From positions 502,146 to 566,145 of the forward strand of contig NZ_LSTV01000005.1 of NCBI RefSeq assembly GCF_001644225.1: DNA of 64,000 nt, read 5' to 3'. This stretch comes from Microbacterium oleivorans. GTDB taxonomy: Bacteria; Actinomycetota; Actinomycetes; Actinomycetales; Microbacteriaceae. The translations under genes were made by a program, and so were the position numbers. A model generated the notes under the pieces. It saw only the letters and a list, made by a program, of their open reading frames with translations. It was not told the origin of the DNA and made no database searches. Positions 1-8,191 of the stretch are shown one piece after another (the stretch's first letter is position 1; each line of letters opens with the position of its first letter).

Positions 1-1089
1 CGCCGCCGGGAGGAACCGGTCGCGTTCGTGGAACGGTCGGTGCGACTCGAAGTCGCATCCGCGCTGCGGATCACCGAACACGCGGCGGGACGGTTGATGG
101 GTGTCGGGCACGCGCTGCTGCGCCGGTACCCGCAGGTGTGGGAGGCGATGAGCCGCGCGGACATCACCGACACCCACGCGACGATCATCGTCGACGGGCT
201 CGACCAGCTCGACGACGTGACCGCCGGGCTGGTGTCTGAGGTGCTGAGCCTGGCCCAGGAGCTCCCGACCGGGCCGTTCCGGCGGGCGATGAAACGCATC
301 GTCGACCGGGAGCAGGAAGCGACCCTGGCGGAGCAGCACGCCGCCGCCGTCGCGCACCGGCACGTGCGGGTGGATGCGGGGGTGGATGGGATGGCGTGGC
401 TCACCGCACACCTCCCCGCAGTGGAAGCACACGCGATCGCCGGGCGTCTCACCGCGATCGCGAAGACGCTCGACTCCGCCGACGACGAGCGCACCCTGGA
501 TCAGAAACGCGCCGACGTGCTCGGGGACCTCCTCCTCGACGGCGAAACCGACGCGCTGCCCGAGACCGCGCGCGGTATCCGCCCCACCGTCGCGATCACC
601 GTCCCCGCCCTCACCCTCCTCACCGGTGACGGCCCGGCCGCGCAGGTCGATGGCGTCGGCCCGATCCCGCTCGATAAGGCGCGGGAGTTGTGCGGGGCGG
701 CATCGGGGTGGATGCGGGTGCTCACCCACCCCGAGACCGGGGTCGTCCTCTCCGTCGGACGGGAGCACTACCGGCCACCCGCCGACCTCCGACGGCTGGT
801 CACCTGGCGGGCCGCCCGGTGCATGGCGCCGGGATGCGGCATCCCCGCCGACCGGTGCGACCTCGACCACACCACCGACTGGCAGCACGGCGGGAACACC
901 GCCGCCGACAACCTCGCCCCGCTGTGCCGCGGGCATCACACCCTCAAACACCAATCCGACTGGCAGGTCAGAGCCAAACCCGGCGGCGCACTCGAATGGA
1001 CCTCACCCGCCGGCCGGGTCTACCTCGTCCAGCCCGAACGCCGCATCCCCACCTTCACCGTCGACCCACCCGGACCGCCACCGTTCTAG
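1..1089 (+). CDS. DUF222 / HNH endonuclease domain protein, 5' end missing
   Basis: The frame is already open at base 1, so this is the C-terminal part of a protein that begins outside the window; a GTG at position 28 is probably internal. The N-terminal two thirds resemble the DUF222 region. The C-terminus carries an HNH zinc-finger nuclease fold near positions 820-950: a CxxxxC pair (CMAPGC), then CDLDH, the N of GGNTAADNL and a final CRGHH, so the metal ligands and the catalytic His are all present. DUF222/HNH proteins occur in many copies in Microbacteriaceae genomes and have been suspected of being mobile or selfish. Their substrate is unknown. Family call is firm, function is not. Confidence 0.85.
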   Translation, partial: RRREEPVAFVERSVRLEVASALRITEHAAGRLMGVGHALLRRYPQVWEAMSRADITDTHATIIVDGLDQLDDVTAGLVSEVLSLAQELPTGPFRRAMKRIVDREQEATLAEQHAAAVAHRHVRVDAGVDGMAWLTAHLPAVEAHAIAGRLTAIAKTLDSADDERTLDQKRADVLGDLLLDGETDALPETARGIRPTVAITVPALTLLTGDGPAAQVDGVGPIPLDKARELCGAASGWMRVLTHPETGVVLSVGREHYRPPADLRRLVTWRAARCMAPGCGIPADRCDLDHTTDWQHGGNTAADNLAPLCRGHHTLKHQSDWQVRAKPGGALEWTSPAGRVYLVQPERRIPTFTVDPPGPPPF

Positions 1090-1193
1090 TGATCAGCGGA
1101 CGCACCGAAGCCAGGGGCCTCCCAGGCCACCAGGCCACGGAGCCACCACGCCACCGGGCCGGCGAACGACACTGCCCGCCCTGCGGTGCGATC

Positions 1194-1478
1194 TCAGTCC
1201 GCGACGTCGACCGTCACGATGAAGCCATCGTCAGATACGTCGATGAGGCGGTCGGTGTACAGCTCGATGACGTCACCCGCGTCGTCCTCGTGCATCCCGC
1301 GGAGGGCGCGCCCGCTGGGCACTCGTGCGATCGTCGTGCGCGAGCCATCTCGCTCGATGGCCTCCAGCTCCACGATCGTGCCGGTGACGTCGATGACCTC
1401 GGGGCCGTCCGTCTCATCCAATCCGTGATGCGTCTCGAGGAATGGACCGTCGGCCATGGGGATCAAGGTCCATTCCAC
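1194..1478 (-). CDS. hypothetical acidic protein, about 94 aa
   Basis: I do not recognise this protein. It is short, rich in Asp and Glu, and has alternating hydrophobic stretches (EVIDVTGTIVELEAI, DVIELYTDRLIDV) that suggest a small beta-rich cytoplasmic fold. It has no signal peptide or membrane segment. The frame opens at a GTG at 1478; an in-frame ATG at 1457 would give 87 residues. Neither has a convincing ribosome site. It lies convergent to the HNH gene and downstream of pgi on the same strand, with an 80-base gap to pgi. Amino-acid composition and the absence of stops support a real gene, but evidence is modest. Confidence 0.55.
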   Translation of the reverse strand: MEWTLIPMADGPFLETHHGLDETDGPEVIDVTGTIVELEAIERDGSRTTIARVPSGRALRGMHEDDAGDVIELYTDRLIDVSDDGFIVTVDVAD

Positions 1479-1558
1479 GTTCGTGAACCGGACGAGTTCA
1501 GGGCCGCAACAGTCGTGCTCTCAGCCCCCGACCTCGATCTCGAGGCGCATCCGGACCC

Positions 1559-3241
1559 TCAGGCCCGGTGGTCGCGGTAGTACTCCAGCAGCGCCTTGGT
1601 CGAGGCATCCTGCGACTCGAACGCGTCGCCGTCGCCCTCGATCGCCGGCGCGATCTGCATGGCGAGCTGCTTGCCGAGCTCCACACCCCACTGGTCGAAC
1701 GAGTTGATGCCCCAGATCACGCCCTGCGTGAAGGTGATGTGCTCGTACAGCGCGACGAGCTCGCCCAGCACCCGCGGCGTCAACGACGGCGCGAAGATCG
1801 ACGTCGTCGGACGGTTGCCGGGGAACGTCCGCGCGGCGACGAGCGTGCCGGTCGTGCCCTCGGCCTCGACCTCCTCGGCCGTCTTGCCGAACGCGAGCGC
1901 CTTCGTCTGCGCCAGGAAGTTCGCCAGGAACAGTCCGTGCACGTCACGGTCGCCGTCGGTCAGCGCGTAGGCGGGGTTCGCGAACGCGATGAAGTCCGCC
2001 GGGATCAGCCGCGTGCCCTGGTGGATCAGCTGGTAGAACGCGTGCTGACCGTTCGTCCCCGGCTCACCCCAGAACACCTCGCCGGTGTCGGTCGTGACGG
2101 GAGAGCCGTCCCAGCGCACCGACTTGCCGTTCGACTCCATCGTCAGCTGCTGCAGGTACGCGGCGAACCGGCTCAACTGCTGCGCGTACGGCAGCACCGC
2201 GTGCGACTGCGCGCCCAAGAAATTCGTGTACCAGACGTTCAACAGCCCCATCAGGACCGGGACGTTCTGCGCCAGCGGCGTCGTCCGCACGTGCTCGTCC
2301 ACGGCGTGGAACCCGGCGAGCAGCTCGCGGAACGTGTCGGGTCCGAACTCGATCACGAGCGACAGCCCGATCGCCGAATCCACCGAGTAGCGGCCACCCA
2401 CCCAGTCCCAGAAGCCGAACGCGTTCGCCGTGTCGATCCCGAACTCCGCGACCTTGTCGAGCGCCGTCGACACCGCGACGAAATGGTGGGCGACGGCATC
2501 CTTCTTCTGCTCGTCGCTGCCGTCGATCGCCCCCGCCGACGCGAGGCCCTCCCACAGCCAATCCCGCGCGAGGCGCGCGTTCGTCAGCGTCTCGAGCGTC
2601 GTGAACGTCTTCGACGCGACGATGAACAGCGTCGTCTCGGGGTCGAGGTCCTTCGTCTTCGACGCGATGTCGAACGGGTCGATGTTCGAGATGAAGCGCG
2701 CCGAGATACCGGCATCCGCATACGGCTCCAGCGCCGCCGAGATCATCACCGGACCGAGGTCCGATCCGCCGATGCCGATGTTGACGACCGTCTCGACCTT
2801 CTTGCCCGTGATGCCGGTGAACTCACCCGACCGCACCCGTCCGGCGAACTCCGCCATCGCGTCGAGCACGCCCTGCACGTCGGCGTCGACATCCTGGCCG
2901 TCGACCGTCAGCGACGGCACGGCGTCTGCCGGACGGCGGAGCGCCGTGTGCAGCACGGCGCGGTCCTCCGTCGTGTTGATGTGCTCGCCCGCGAGCATCG
3001 CGGCGTACCGCTCGGCGACACCGGTCTGCTCGGCGAGACGCACCAGCGCGGCGACGACCTCGTCGGTCACGAGGTTCTTCGACAGGTCGACGTGCAGATC
3101 CGCGACGTCGTGCGTCAGCTTGGCGACGCGCTCCGGGTCCGACGCGAACCAGCCGCGGAGGTCCGGGGTGAAGCCCGCCTTCAGCGACTCGAGTTCAGCC
3201 CAGGCGGAGGTGGTGGTGGCATCGATCGGAGCGTTGGTCAC
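1559..3241 (-). CDS. pgi: glucose-6-phosphate isomerase
   Basis: Interconverts glucose-6-phosphate and fructose-6-phosphate in glycolysis and gluconeogenesis, in the cytoplasm. At 560 residues it has the usual bacterial length. Visible family features are the sugar-phosphate-binding run [11 protein letters not shown], the SKTFTTLET segment, the catalytic-Glu region around [13 protein letters not shown] and the [18 protein letters not shown] signature with its His. The start is a GTG at 3241 inside a GTGA overlap with the stop of the upstream ABC ATPase gene; an in-frame stop just before it rules out any earlier start. The overlap implies translational coupling to the zinc-transport ATPase, an odd partner for a glycolytic gene. 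Confidence 0.96.
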   Translation of the reverse strand: MTNAPIDATTTSAWAELESLKAGFTPDLRGWFASDPERVAKLTHDVADLHVDLSKNLVTDEVVAALVRLAEQTGVAERYAAMLAGEHINTTEDRAVLHTALRRPADAVPSLTVDGQDVDADVQGVLDAMAEFAGRVRSGEFTGITGKKVETVVNIGIGGSDLGPVMISAALEPYADAGISARFISNIDPFDIASKTKDLDPETTLFIVASKTFTTLETLTNARLARDWLWEGLASAGAIDGSDEQKKDAVAHHFVAVSTALDKVAEFGIDTANAFGFWDWVGGRYSVDSAIGLSLVIEFGPDTFRELLAGFHAVDEHVRTTPLAQNVPVLMGLLNVWYTNFLGAQSHAVLPYAQQLSRFAAYLQQLTMESNGKSVRWDGSPVTTDTGEVFWGEPGTNGQHAFYQLIHQGTRLIPADFIAFANPAYALTDGDRDVHGLFLANFLAQTKALAFGKTAEEVEAEGTTGTLVAARTFPGNRPTTSIFAPSLTPRVLGELVALYEHITFTQGVIWGINSFDQWGVELGKQLAMQIAPAIEGDGDAFESQDASTKALLEYYRDHRA

Positions 3242-3930
3242 CCCTCAACGCTACTCACGTTCTCGAGGCTCCGTCCACGCATGACAGACGCGCCGATCCG
3301 GCCCTCCGCCAGTGTCACCACCCCATCGACCTCCCCGAGTTCGCCGAGGTCGTGCGTGACGACGACGACCGCCGCGCCCCTGCCCGTCGCGACACGCAGA
3401 GCGGATGCCGCGGCCCGCCTCGACGCGTCGTCGAGACCGCTCGTCGGCTCGTCGAGCAGCAGCAGATCCGCGTCCTGCGCGAGGGCCTGCGCGACGAACG
3501 CCCGCTGCCGCTGACCGCCGGAGAGGGCGCCGAGCGGACGCCTGGCGAGCCGCGCCAGCCCGACCGCGTCGATCGCCTCGGCGACGCGGTCCCGGTCGCT
3601 CCGCCGCAGCGGGCGGAACGCGCCGCGCTCACGCCACCGGCCCATCGTCACGAGGTCGGTGACGGTGAGCGGCAGGCGCGCGCTGCCGTCGGTTTTTTGC
3701 GCGACGAGGGCGACGGCGGTGCCGGGGCGCCGCTGCACCGACCCCGACGTCGGTGCGCGAAGTCCGGCGAGCACCGAGACGAGCGTCGACTTCCCCGATC
3801 CGTTCGCGCCGACGACGGCGGTGAGCCGTCCGGCGTGCACGTCAAGGTCGACCCCGTCGAGCGCGCGGTGCCCCTCGAGGTCGACGCGGACGTCGCGCAG
3901 GCGGACGACGGACTCGTCGGGGTGCGGCAT
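3238..3930 (-). CDS. aztA: zinc ABC transporter ATP-binding protein (AztA-like)
   Basis: Cytoplasmic ATPase predicted to energise zinc import through the permease encoded divergently. The 230-residue protein has Walker [10 protein letters not shown] at 41-49, the LSGGQ signature at about 136-140 and Walker B LLLLDE at about 156-161. The open frame extends to 3963, but that would run through the operator, so I start at the ATG at 3930. An AATAAT box at 3937-3942 lies six bases before it, fitting a leaderless transcript. Its stop overlaps the pgi start by four bases. Zinc rather than manganese or iron is inferred from the Zur-like box and the AztC-like binding protein in the divergent operon. 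Confidence 0.88.
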   Translation of the reverse strand: MPHPDESVVRLRDVRVDLEGHRALDGVDLDVHAGRLTAVVGANGSGKSTLVSVLAGLRAPTSGSVQRRPGTAVALVAQKTDGSARLPLTVTDLVTMGRWRERGAFRPLRRSDRDRVAEAIDAVGLARLARRPLGALSGGQRQRAFVAQALAQDADLLLLDEPTSGLDDASRRAAASALRVATGRGAAVVVVTHDLGELGEVDGVVTLAEGRIGASVMRGRSLENVSSVEG

Positions 3931-3936
3931 CCGGCC

Positions 3937-3942
3937 ATTATT
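3937..3942 (-). promoter_or_regulatory. -10 box for aztA
   Basis: Read on the minus strand this is AATAAT, six bases before the aztA ATG. It flanks the Zur-like operator on one side, so repressor binding would cover the upstream promoter region. Confidence 0.5.
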
Positions 3943-3947
3943 GCAAA

Positions 3948-3962
3948 TGAAAACCGTTCTCA
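3948..3962. promoter_or_regulatory. Zur-box-like operator between aztA and aztB
   Basis: TGAAAACCGTTCTCA is an imperfect 15-base inverted repeat. From what I know of actinobacterial Zur sites (consensus close to TGAAAATCATTTTCA) it matches 12 of 15 positions. It lies between the -10 boxes of two divergent genes for zinc transport, so one bound Zur dimer pair could shut both promoters when zinc is sufficient. The regulator gene is not in the window, so the assignment rests on site sequence and gene content. Confidence 0.7.
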
Positions 3963-3970
3963 ATTACGTG

Positions 3971-3976
3971 TACAGT
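3971..3976 (+). promoter_or_regulatory. -10 box for the aztB operon
   Basis: TACAGT, eight bases before the GTG start of the permease gene. No Shine-Dalgarno sequence is visible, so the operon probably starts with a leaderless or near-leaderless message. Confidence 0.5.
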
Positions 3977-3984
3977 CGGGCACC

Positions 3985-4830
3985 GTGTCCGTCCTCCTCG
4001 ACCCGTTCGCCGTCGCCTTCGTCCAGCGCGCCCTCCTCGGCGGCGCGCTCGTCGCCGTCGTGTGCGGGGTCGTCGGGACGTGGGTCGTCCTGCGCGGCAT
4101 GGCGTTCCTCGGCGAGGCGATGGCCCACGGCATGCTCCCGGGCATCGCGATCGCCACCCTCACCGGCTTCCCGCCCGTCGCGGGCGCGGCTGTCAGCGCC
4201 GCCGTCATGTCCGTCGGTGTCGGCGCGCTCCAACGCCGCGGGCGGCTGTCGGCCGACACGAGCATCGGCCTGCTCTTCGTCGCGAGCCTCTCCCTCGGCG
4301 TGATCGTCATCTCCGCCTCGCGCAGTTTCGCGACGGATGCCTCGGCCATCCTCTTCGGCGACATCCTGGCGATCGAGCGGGGCGACCTCGTGCTGCTCGC
4401 AGGCGCCGCGGTCGTCACGCTGCTGGTCGCCGCCGCCGGACACCGCTCCTTCGTCGCCCTCACCGTCGACCCGCGCCAGGCGCACCTGCTGGGGCTGCGC
4501 CCGCGCCTCGCGCACGTCCTGCTCGTCGGTCTCGTCACGCTCGCCGTCGTCTCGGCCTATCAGGCCGTCGGTTCGCTGCTCGTGGTCGGCATGCTGCTCG
4601 GTCCCGCCGTCGCCGCCGGCGCGTGGACCCGCCGCATCGTCCCCACGATGCTGCTCGCCGCCGTCATCGGCGTCGTCGCCGTCGCCGCCGGGCTCGTCCT
4701 CTCGTGGCACCTCGGCACCGCCGCGGGAGCCACCGTCGCCTTCACGGCGATCTGCTCGGGCGCGGTGTCCACCGGCATCCGCGCCCTCGCCCGTCTCACC
4801 CGCCCCACCCTCGCCGAAAGGACCGCATGA
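3985..4830 (+). CDS. aztB: zinc ABC transporter permease (AztB-like)
   Basis: Integral membrane subunit of the ABC-3 metal permease family, 281 residues with about eight hydrophobic segments. Family landmarks are the N-terminal LRGMAFLGEAMAHGMLPGIA stretch, the ADTSIGLLFV region and the YQAVGSLLVVGMLLGPAVAA helix that follows the coupling segment. The frame is open far upstream, but start choice is set by the GTG at 3985, which follows the TACAGT box. The stop overlaps the next start as ATGA. With AztA it would form the membrane channel that takes zinc from the AztC-like binding protein. Confidence 0.88.
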   Translation: MSVLLDPFAVAFVQRALLGGALVAVVCGVVGTWVVLRGMAFLGEAMAHGMLPGIAIATLTGFPPVAGAAVSAAVMSVGVGALQRRGRLSADTSIGLLFVASLSLGVIVISASRSFATDASAILFGDILAIERGDLVLLAGAAVVTLLVAAAGHRSFVALTVDPRQAHLLGLRPRLAHVLLVGLVTLAVVSAYQAVGSLLVVGMLLGPAVAAGAWTRRIVPTMLLAAVIGVVAVAAGLVLSWHLGTAAGATVAFTAICSGAVSTGIRALARLTRPTLAERTA

Positions 4831-6011
4831 ACCGCCGCGTCCCGATCGCCCTCGTACCCGTCCTCGCCCTCACCCTCGCCGGCTGCCAGTCAGCGCCGGC
4901 GTCCGCCCCCGAGCCGACCGGCGACGGGCACGGCGCCATCGCCGGCGCGACCGAGCTGGCCGAGCCGGCGCTGCACCTCACGAGCGTCACCCCGGCCGGT
5001 GAGGTGCACCACCTCGACCTGCTCGACGAGACGAGCGAGAGCCTCGGCGAGATCGCCCGGCCGACCTCGCTCGAGACCGACGGCCGCTTCCTCTACGCGG
5101 GCCGCGACGGCGGCGTCGGGATCGTCGACAGCGGCGTCTGGACCTGGAACCACGTCGACCACTTCCACTACTACGAGGCCCCCGCCGCTCTGCTCGGCGA
5201 CCTCACCGGCGGCGGCGAACCGACCGTCGTCGCCAGCGACCTCGGCGCGGGCGTCCACTTCGACGGGGGAGAGGCCGTCCTCCTCGACCTCGACGCGCTC
5301 AAGAAGGGACGCCTCGAGGAGCGCTTCCGCCTCGACGTGCCCGCTGGCGCCGGCATGGTCGTCCCGCTTCCGACCGGCGCCCTCGTGGCGGATGCCGACG
5401 GCCTCCGCCACGTCGATGCGACGGGCGCCGAGCTCGAGACCGTCCCCTGCACCGAGCCCGCCGGCTCGATCACCACGAACGTCGGCGTCGTCGTGGGCTG
5501 CGCCGACGGAGCGGTGCTGGCGGTGACGGATGCCGACGGCACCACGTTCGAGCGGATCCCCTACCCCGCGGGCGCCGAGGACCGCGCCGTCTCGTTCGCC
5601 GCACGCGAGGGTCGCCCGACCGTCGCCGGCGCGACCGGCGGCGACGCATTCTGGCTGCTCGACACCCGCGAACGCACGTGGACCCGCATCGACGCCGGCG
5701 AGCCCCTTGCGCGGGTCGTCGCGGTCGACGACGCCGACCAGCACGTCGTGGCGCTCACCGCGACGGGCGAGGTGCTCGTCCTCGACGGCGAGACCGGGAA
5801 GCACCTCGCCCGCACCGAGCCGCTCGTGGCGGCATCCCTCGCCGATGCCGCCCTCGCCCCCGGCGTCACGCTGCAGATCGACGCGAACCGCACGTACCTG
5901 AACGGACCCGCCGAGGACGCCCTGTTCGAGATCGACCACGTCGACTCCGCGCGCATCGCCCGCACCTTCGACGCGGACGCCCCCGCCTTCGTCGCGGAGA
6001 CGGGCCGATGA
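4827..6011 (+). CDS. AztD-like beta-propeller lipoprotein, first copy
   Basis: Lipoprotein of 394 residues: basic N-terminus, hydrophobic core and lipobox LAGC with the lipidated Cys at 20. The mature part consists of repeated beta-strand blades of YVTN/WD type. It resembles the zinc metallochaperone AztD in having a Cys pair at about 208 and 225 that could form a disulfide, matching the pair at 200 and 218 in the second copy. The Cys-Pro-Gly-Val-His segment of that copy is replaced here by CTEPAGS. It instead has a His cluster, HVDHFH, at about 109-114, a plausible metal site. It lies between permease and binding-protein genes, with ATGA overlaps on both sides and a GAAAGGA ribosome site. 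Precise role is inferred. Confidence 0.7.
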   Translation: MNRRVPIALVPVLALTLAGCQSAPASAPEPTGDGHGAIAGATELAEPALHLTSVTPAGEVHHLDLLDETSESLGEIARPTSLETDGRFLYAGRDGGVGIVDSGVWTWNHVDHFHYYEAPAALLGDLTGGGEPTVVASDLGAGVHFDGGEAVLLDLDALKKGRLEERFRLDVPAGAGMVVPLPTGALVADADGLRHVDATGAELETVPCTEPAGSITTNVGVVVGCADGAVLAVTDADGTTFERIPYPAGAEDRAVSFAAREGRPTVAGATGGDAFWLLDTRERTWTRIDAGEPLARVVAVDDADQHVVALTATGEVLVLDGETGKHLARTEPLVAASLADAALAPGVTLQIDANRTYLNGPAEDALFEIDHVDSARIARTFDADAPAFVAETGR

Positions 6012-6904
6012 GGCGCGCGCTCGCCGTGGTCCTGGTCGCGGGCGTCGCCGCACTCGCCGGGTGCGCCGCCGCCGGACCCGACCGTCCCACCGTCGTCGTC
6101 ACGACCGACCTGCTCGGCGACATCACCGCGAACCTCGTCGGCGACGAGGTCGAGGTCGTCACCCTCATGCCGCGCGGCAGCGATCCGCACTCGTTCGAGC
6201 TGTCGGCGCGCGAGGCCGCGACCCTGCGCACGGCCGACCTCCTCGTCTCCAACGGCCTCGGGCTCGAGGAGGGCGTGCAGCATCACATCGACGCCGCCGT
6301 CGCCGACGGGGCGACCTCGTTCGTCGCGGGCGACCACATCGAGCCGCTGGACTACGCCGACTCGGATGCCGTCGACCCCCACTTCTGGACCGACCCCACC
6401 CAGACCGCGCGGGTCGTCGAGGCGCTCGCGCCCGCCCTGGTACGGATCGACGGGGTCGAGGCATCCGTCGTCGACGACGCCGCGGCGGCGTACCTCGACC
6501 AGCTTGACGAGTTGGATGCCGAGATGGCCAACACCCTCGGTGCGATCCCCGCCGAGCACCGCGCGCTCGTCACGAACCACCACGTCTTCGTTTACCTCGC
6601 GCGCCGCTACGACGTACGGATCCTCGGGGCGGCGATCCCTGGGGGCACCACGCTCGCCGCTCCCAGCGCCGCCGACCTGCAGGACCTCGTCGACGCGATC
6701 GACGAGGCCGGCGTGACGACGATCTTCGCCGACTCCTCGCAGCCGGATCGGCTCATGCGGGTGCTCGCCGACGAAGCCGGCCGCGACGTCGACGTCGTCT
6801 CGCTGTTCACCGAATCGCTCGCCCCCGAAGGCTCACCCGGCGGCACCTACCTCGACATGATGCGACGCAACCTGCAGAGCATCGCCGACGACCTCACCCC
6901 GTGA
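6008..6904 (+). CDS. aztC: zinc-binding lipoprotein of ABC transporter (AztC-like)
   Basis: Substrate-binding protein of the cluster A-I metal family, 298 residues, tethered outside the membrane by a lipobox LAGC (Cys 19). Likely zinc ligands are His 61 in GSDPHSF, the His of DPHFWTDP, the first His of TNHHVF and the Asp of IFADSS, the same three-His-one-Asp layout described for AztC. It has no His-rich flexible loop of the ZnuA kind, which agrees with AztC proteins receiving zinc from an AztD chaperone. The ATG overlaps the preceding stop (ATGA), so it is co-translated with the first AztD-like gene. Confidence 0.88.
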   Translation: MRRALAVVLVAGVAALAGCAAAGPDRPTVVVTTDLLGDITANLVGDEVEVVTLMPRGSDPHSFELSAREAATLRTADLLVSNGLGLEEGVQHHIDAAVADGATSFVAGDHIEPLDYADSDAVDPHFWTDPTQTARVVEALAPALVRIDGVEASVVDDAAAAYLDQLDELDAEMANTLGAIPAEHRALVTNHHVFVYLARRYDVRILGAAIPGGTTLAAPSAADLQDLVDAIDEAGVTTIFADSSQPDRLMRVLADEAGRDVDVVSLFTESLAPEGSPGGTYLDMMRRNLQSIADDLTP

Positions 6905-6927
6905 GGCATTCCCTGGAAAGGAAACCC

Positions 6928-8106
6928 ATGAAGAAGACCCTGCAGTTCGGCGCCCTCGCCGGTGCCGCTGCCCTCGTGCTCGCCGGATGCGCGAGCGCCG
7001 CACCACCGGCATCCGCCCCCGCCGACAGTGCCGCACAGACCGCACCGGACGGGCCCCGGGTCGCCGTCGCGTACGCGGGCGGTGTGCTCGTCCTCGGCGG
7101 CGCCGACTATGAGAACCTCGGCGAGTTCGCCTCGGAGGACTTCATCCGTCTGAACGCGGCCGGCGACGGCCGCCACGTGATGGTGACCACGTCGGAGGGC
7201 TTCCAGCTGCTCGATGTGCAGAAGCCGGAGCTGACCGACCTGGTCGTCCCCGCCGCGGCCGCGGGACACGTCGTCTCGCACGCGGGCAAGACCGTGCTCT
7301 ACGACGACGCGACGAGCGACACGACGATCTTCGACTCCGCCGAGCTGGCGAAGACCGGCGACGCCCTCCCGAAGGCGGAGGTCGTCCCCGGCGTCACCGC
7401 GCACCACGGCGTCTCGGTCGAGCTGGAGGACGGCACGCTGCTGACGACCGTCGGCGACGAGTCGGGGCGCACCGGTATCCGTGTCCTCGACCAGGACCGC
7501 AACGAGATCGCGTCGAACGACGAGTGCCCCGGGGTCCACGGTGAGGGGACCGCGAAGGACGAGACGGTCGTGTTCGGGTGCGAGAACGGCGCCCTCGTCG
7601 TGAAGGACGGCGAGATCACGAAGCTCACCTCGCCCGACGAGTACGGCCGGATGGGCAACGCCTACGTCTCCGAGAACAGCCCGCTGGTCGTCATGGACTA
7701 CAAGGACGACCCGGATGCCGAGGGGTACCTCCTGCGCAACATCACTCTGATCGACACCGAGGCGAACACCCTTGAGAAGGTCGCACTGCCCGAGGGCGTC
7801 GAGTACACCTACCGCGGCGTGGGCCGCGGCCCGGATGACGAGGCGGTCCTGATCGGCACCGACGGTCAGCTGCACTCGATCGACCCCGCCACGGGCGAGA
7901 TCACCGGATCGCTGCCCGTCGTCGACCCGTGGGAGGGCCCCGCCGAGTGGCAGGACCCGCACCCGTCCGTGAAGGTCGCCGGCTCCCTCGCCTACGTCAC
8001 CGACCCGGCCGACAGCGAGCTCGTCGTCGTCGACCTCGACGCCGACAAGATCGCGAAGACCGTGACGCTCGACCACGTCCCGAACGAGATCGCCGCCGTC
8101 GGCTGA
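6928..8106 (+). CDS. aztD: zinc metallochaperone AztD-like lipoprotein, second copy
   Basis: Lipoprotein of 392 residues with lipobox VLAGC (Cys 21), followed by a low-complexity Ala/Pro linker and a beta-propeller of YVTN-like blades. It carries the AztD-type segment ECPGVHGEG with Cys 200 and a partner Cys 218, and paired His at 159-160 (TAHHG). AztD proteins pass zinc directly to AztC, so this is the better candidate for the true chaperone. A strong GGAAAGGA ribosome site at 6915-6922 supports the ATG at 6928. The 23-base gap after aztC means it can be translated independently. It is the last gene of the operon and is followed by a large stem-loop. Confidence 0.82.
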   Translation: MKKTLQFGALAGAAALVLAGCASAAPPASAPADSAAQTAPDGPRVAVAYAGGVLVLGGADYENLGEFASEDFIRLNAAGDGRHVMVTTSEGFQLLDVQKPELTDLVVPAAAAGHVVSHAGKTVLYDDATSDTTIFDSAELAKTGDALPKAEVVPGVTAHHGVSVELEDGTLLTTVGDESGRTGIRVLDQDRNEIASNDECPGVHGEGTAKDETVVFGCENGALVVKDGEITKLTSPDEYGRMGNAYVSENSPLVVMDYKDDPDAEGYLLRNITLIDTEANTLEKVALPEGVEYTYRGVGRGPDDEAVLIGTDGQLHSIDPATGEITGSLPVVDPWEGPAEWQDPHPSVKVAGSLAYVTDPADSELVVVDLDADKIAKTVTLDHVPNEIAAVG

Positions 8107-8108
8107 CG

Positions 8109-8189
8109 CCTCACACACCGCGAGCCGTCGCGGACGGTCGTTTCCCCGGTTCGGGGGCGACCATCTGCGACGGCTCGTCGTGCGTGAGG
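8109..8189. terminator. large bidirectional stem-loop terminator
   Basis: Arms at 8109-8131 and 8167-8189 are near-perfect inverted repeats of 23 bases (about three mismatches). Inside them sits a second helix (8136-8140 with 8158-8162, and CCCC with GGGG). The whole structure fills the gap between the convergent aztD and DUF4097 genes and so can serve both. There is no clear T-tract, as is usual in high-GC actinobacteria. Confidence 0.75.
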
Positions 8190-8191
8190 GG

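Noticed and set aside
1090..1193. Short imperfect direct repeats rich in CCACC/GGCC between the HNH gene and the small protein.
   Set aside because: Too degenerate to call a repeat family; the stretch shows no other signal.
1529..1545. CCTCGATCTCGAGG as a terminator hairpin after pgi.
   Set aside because: The two arms are separated by only two bases, too few for a loop.
1568..3514. Long open frame opposite pgi (about 648 codons), rich in Arg.
   Set aside because: It is the antisense frame of a clear pgi gene; its Arg/Ala/Gly-rich composition is typical of high-GC shadow frames and shows no domain.
3931..3963. Earlier start for aztA giving eleven more residues (MRTVFICNNGR).
   Set aside because: These codons lie across the Zur-like box and the -10 box, and ABC ATPases of this type normally begin shortly before the first strand.
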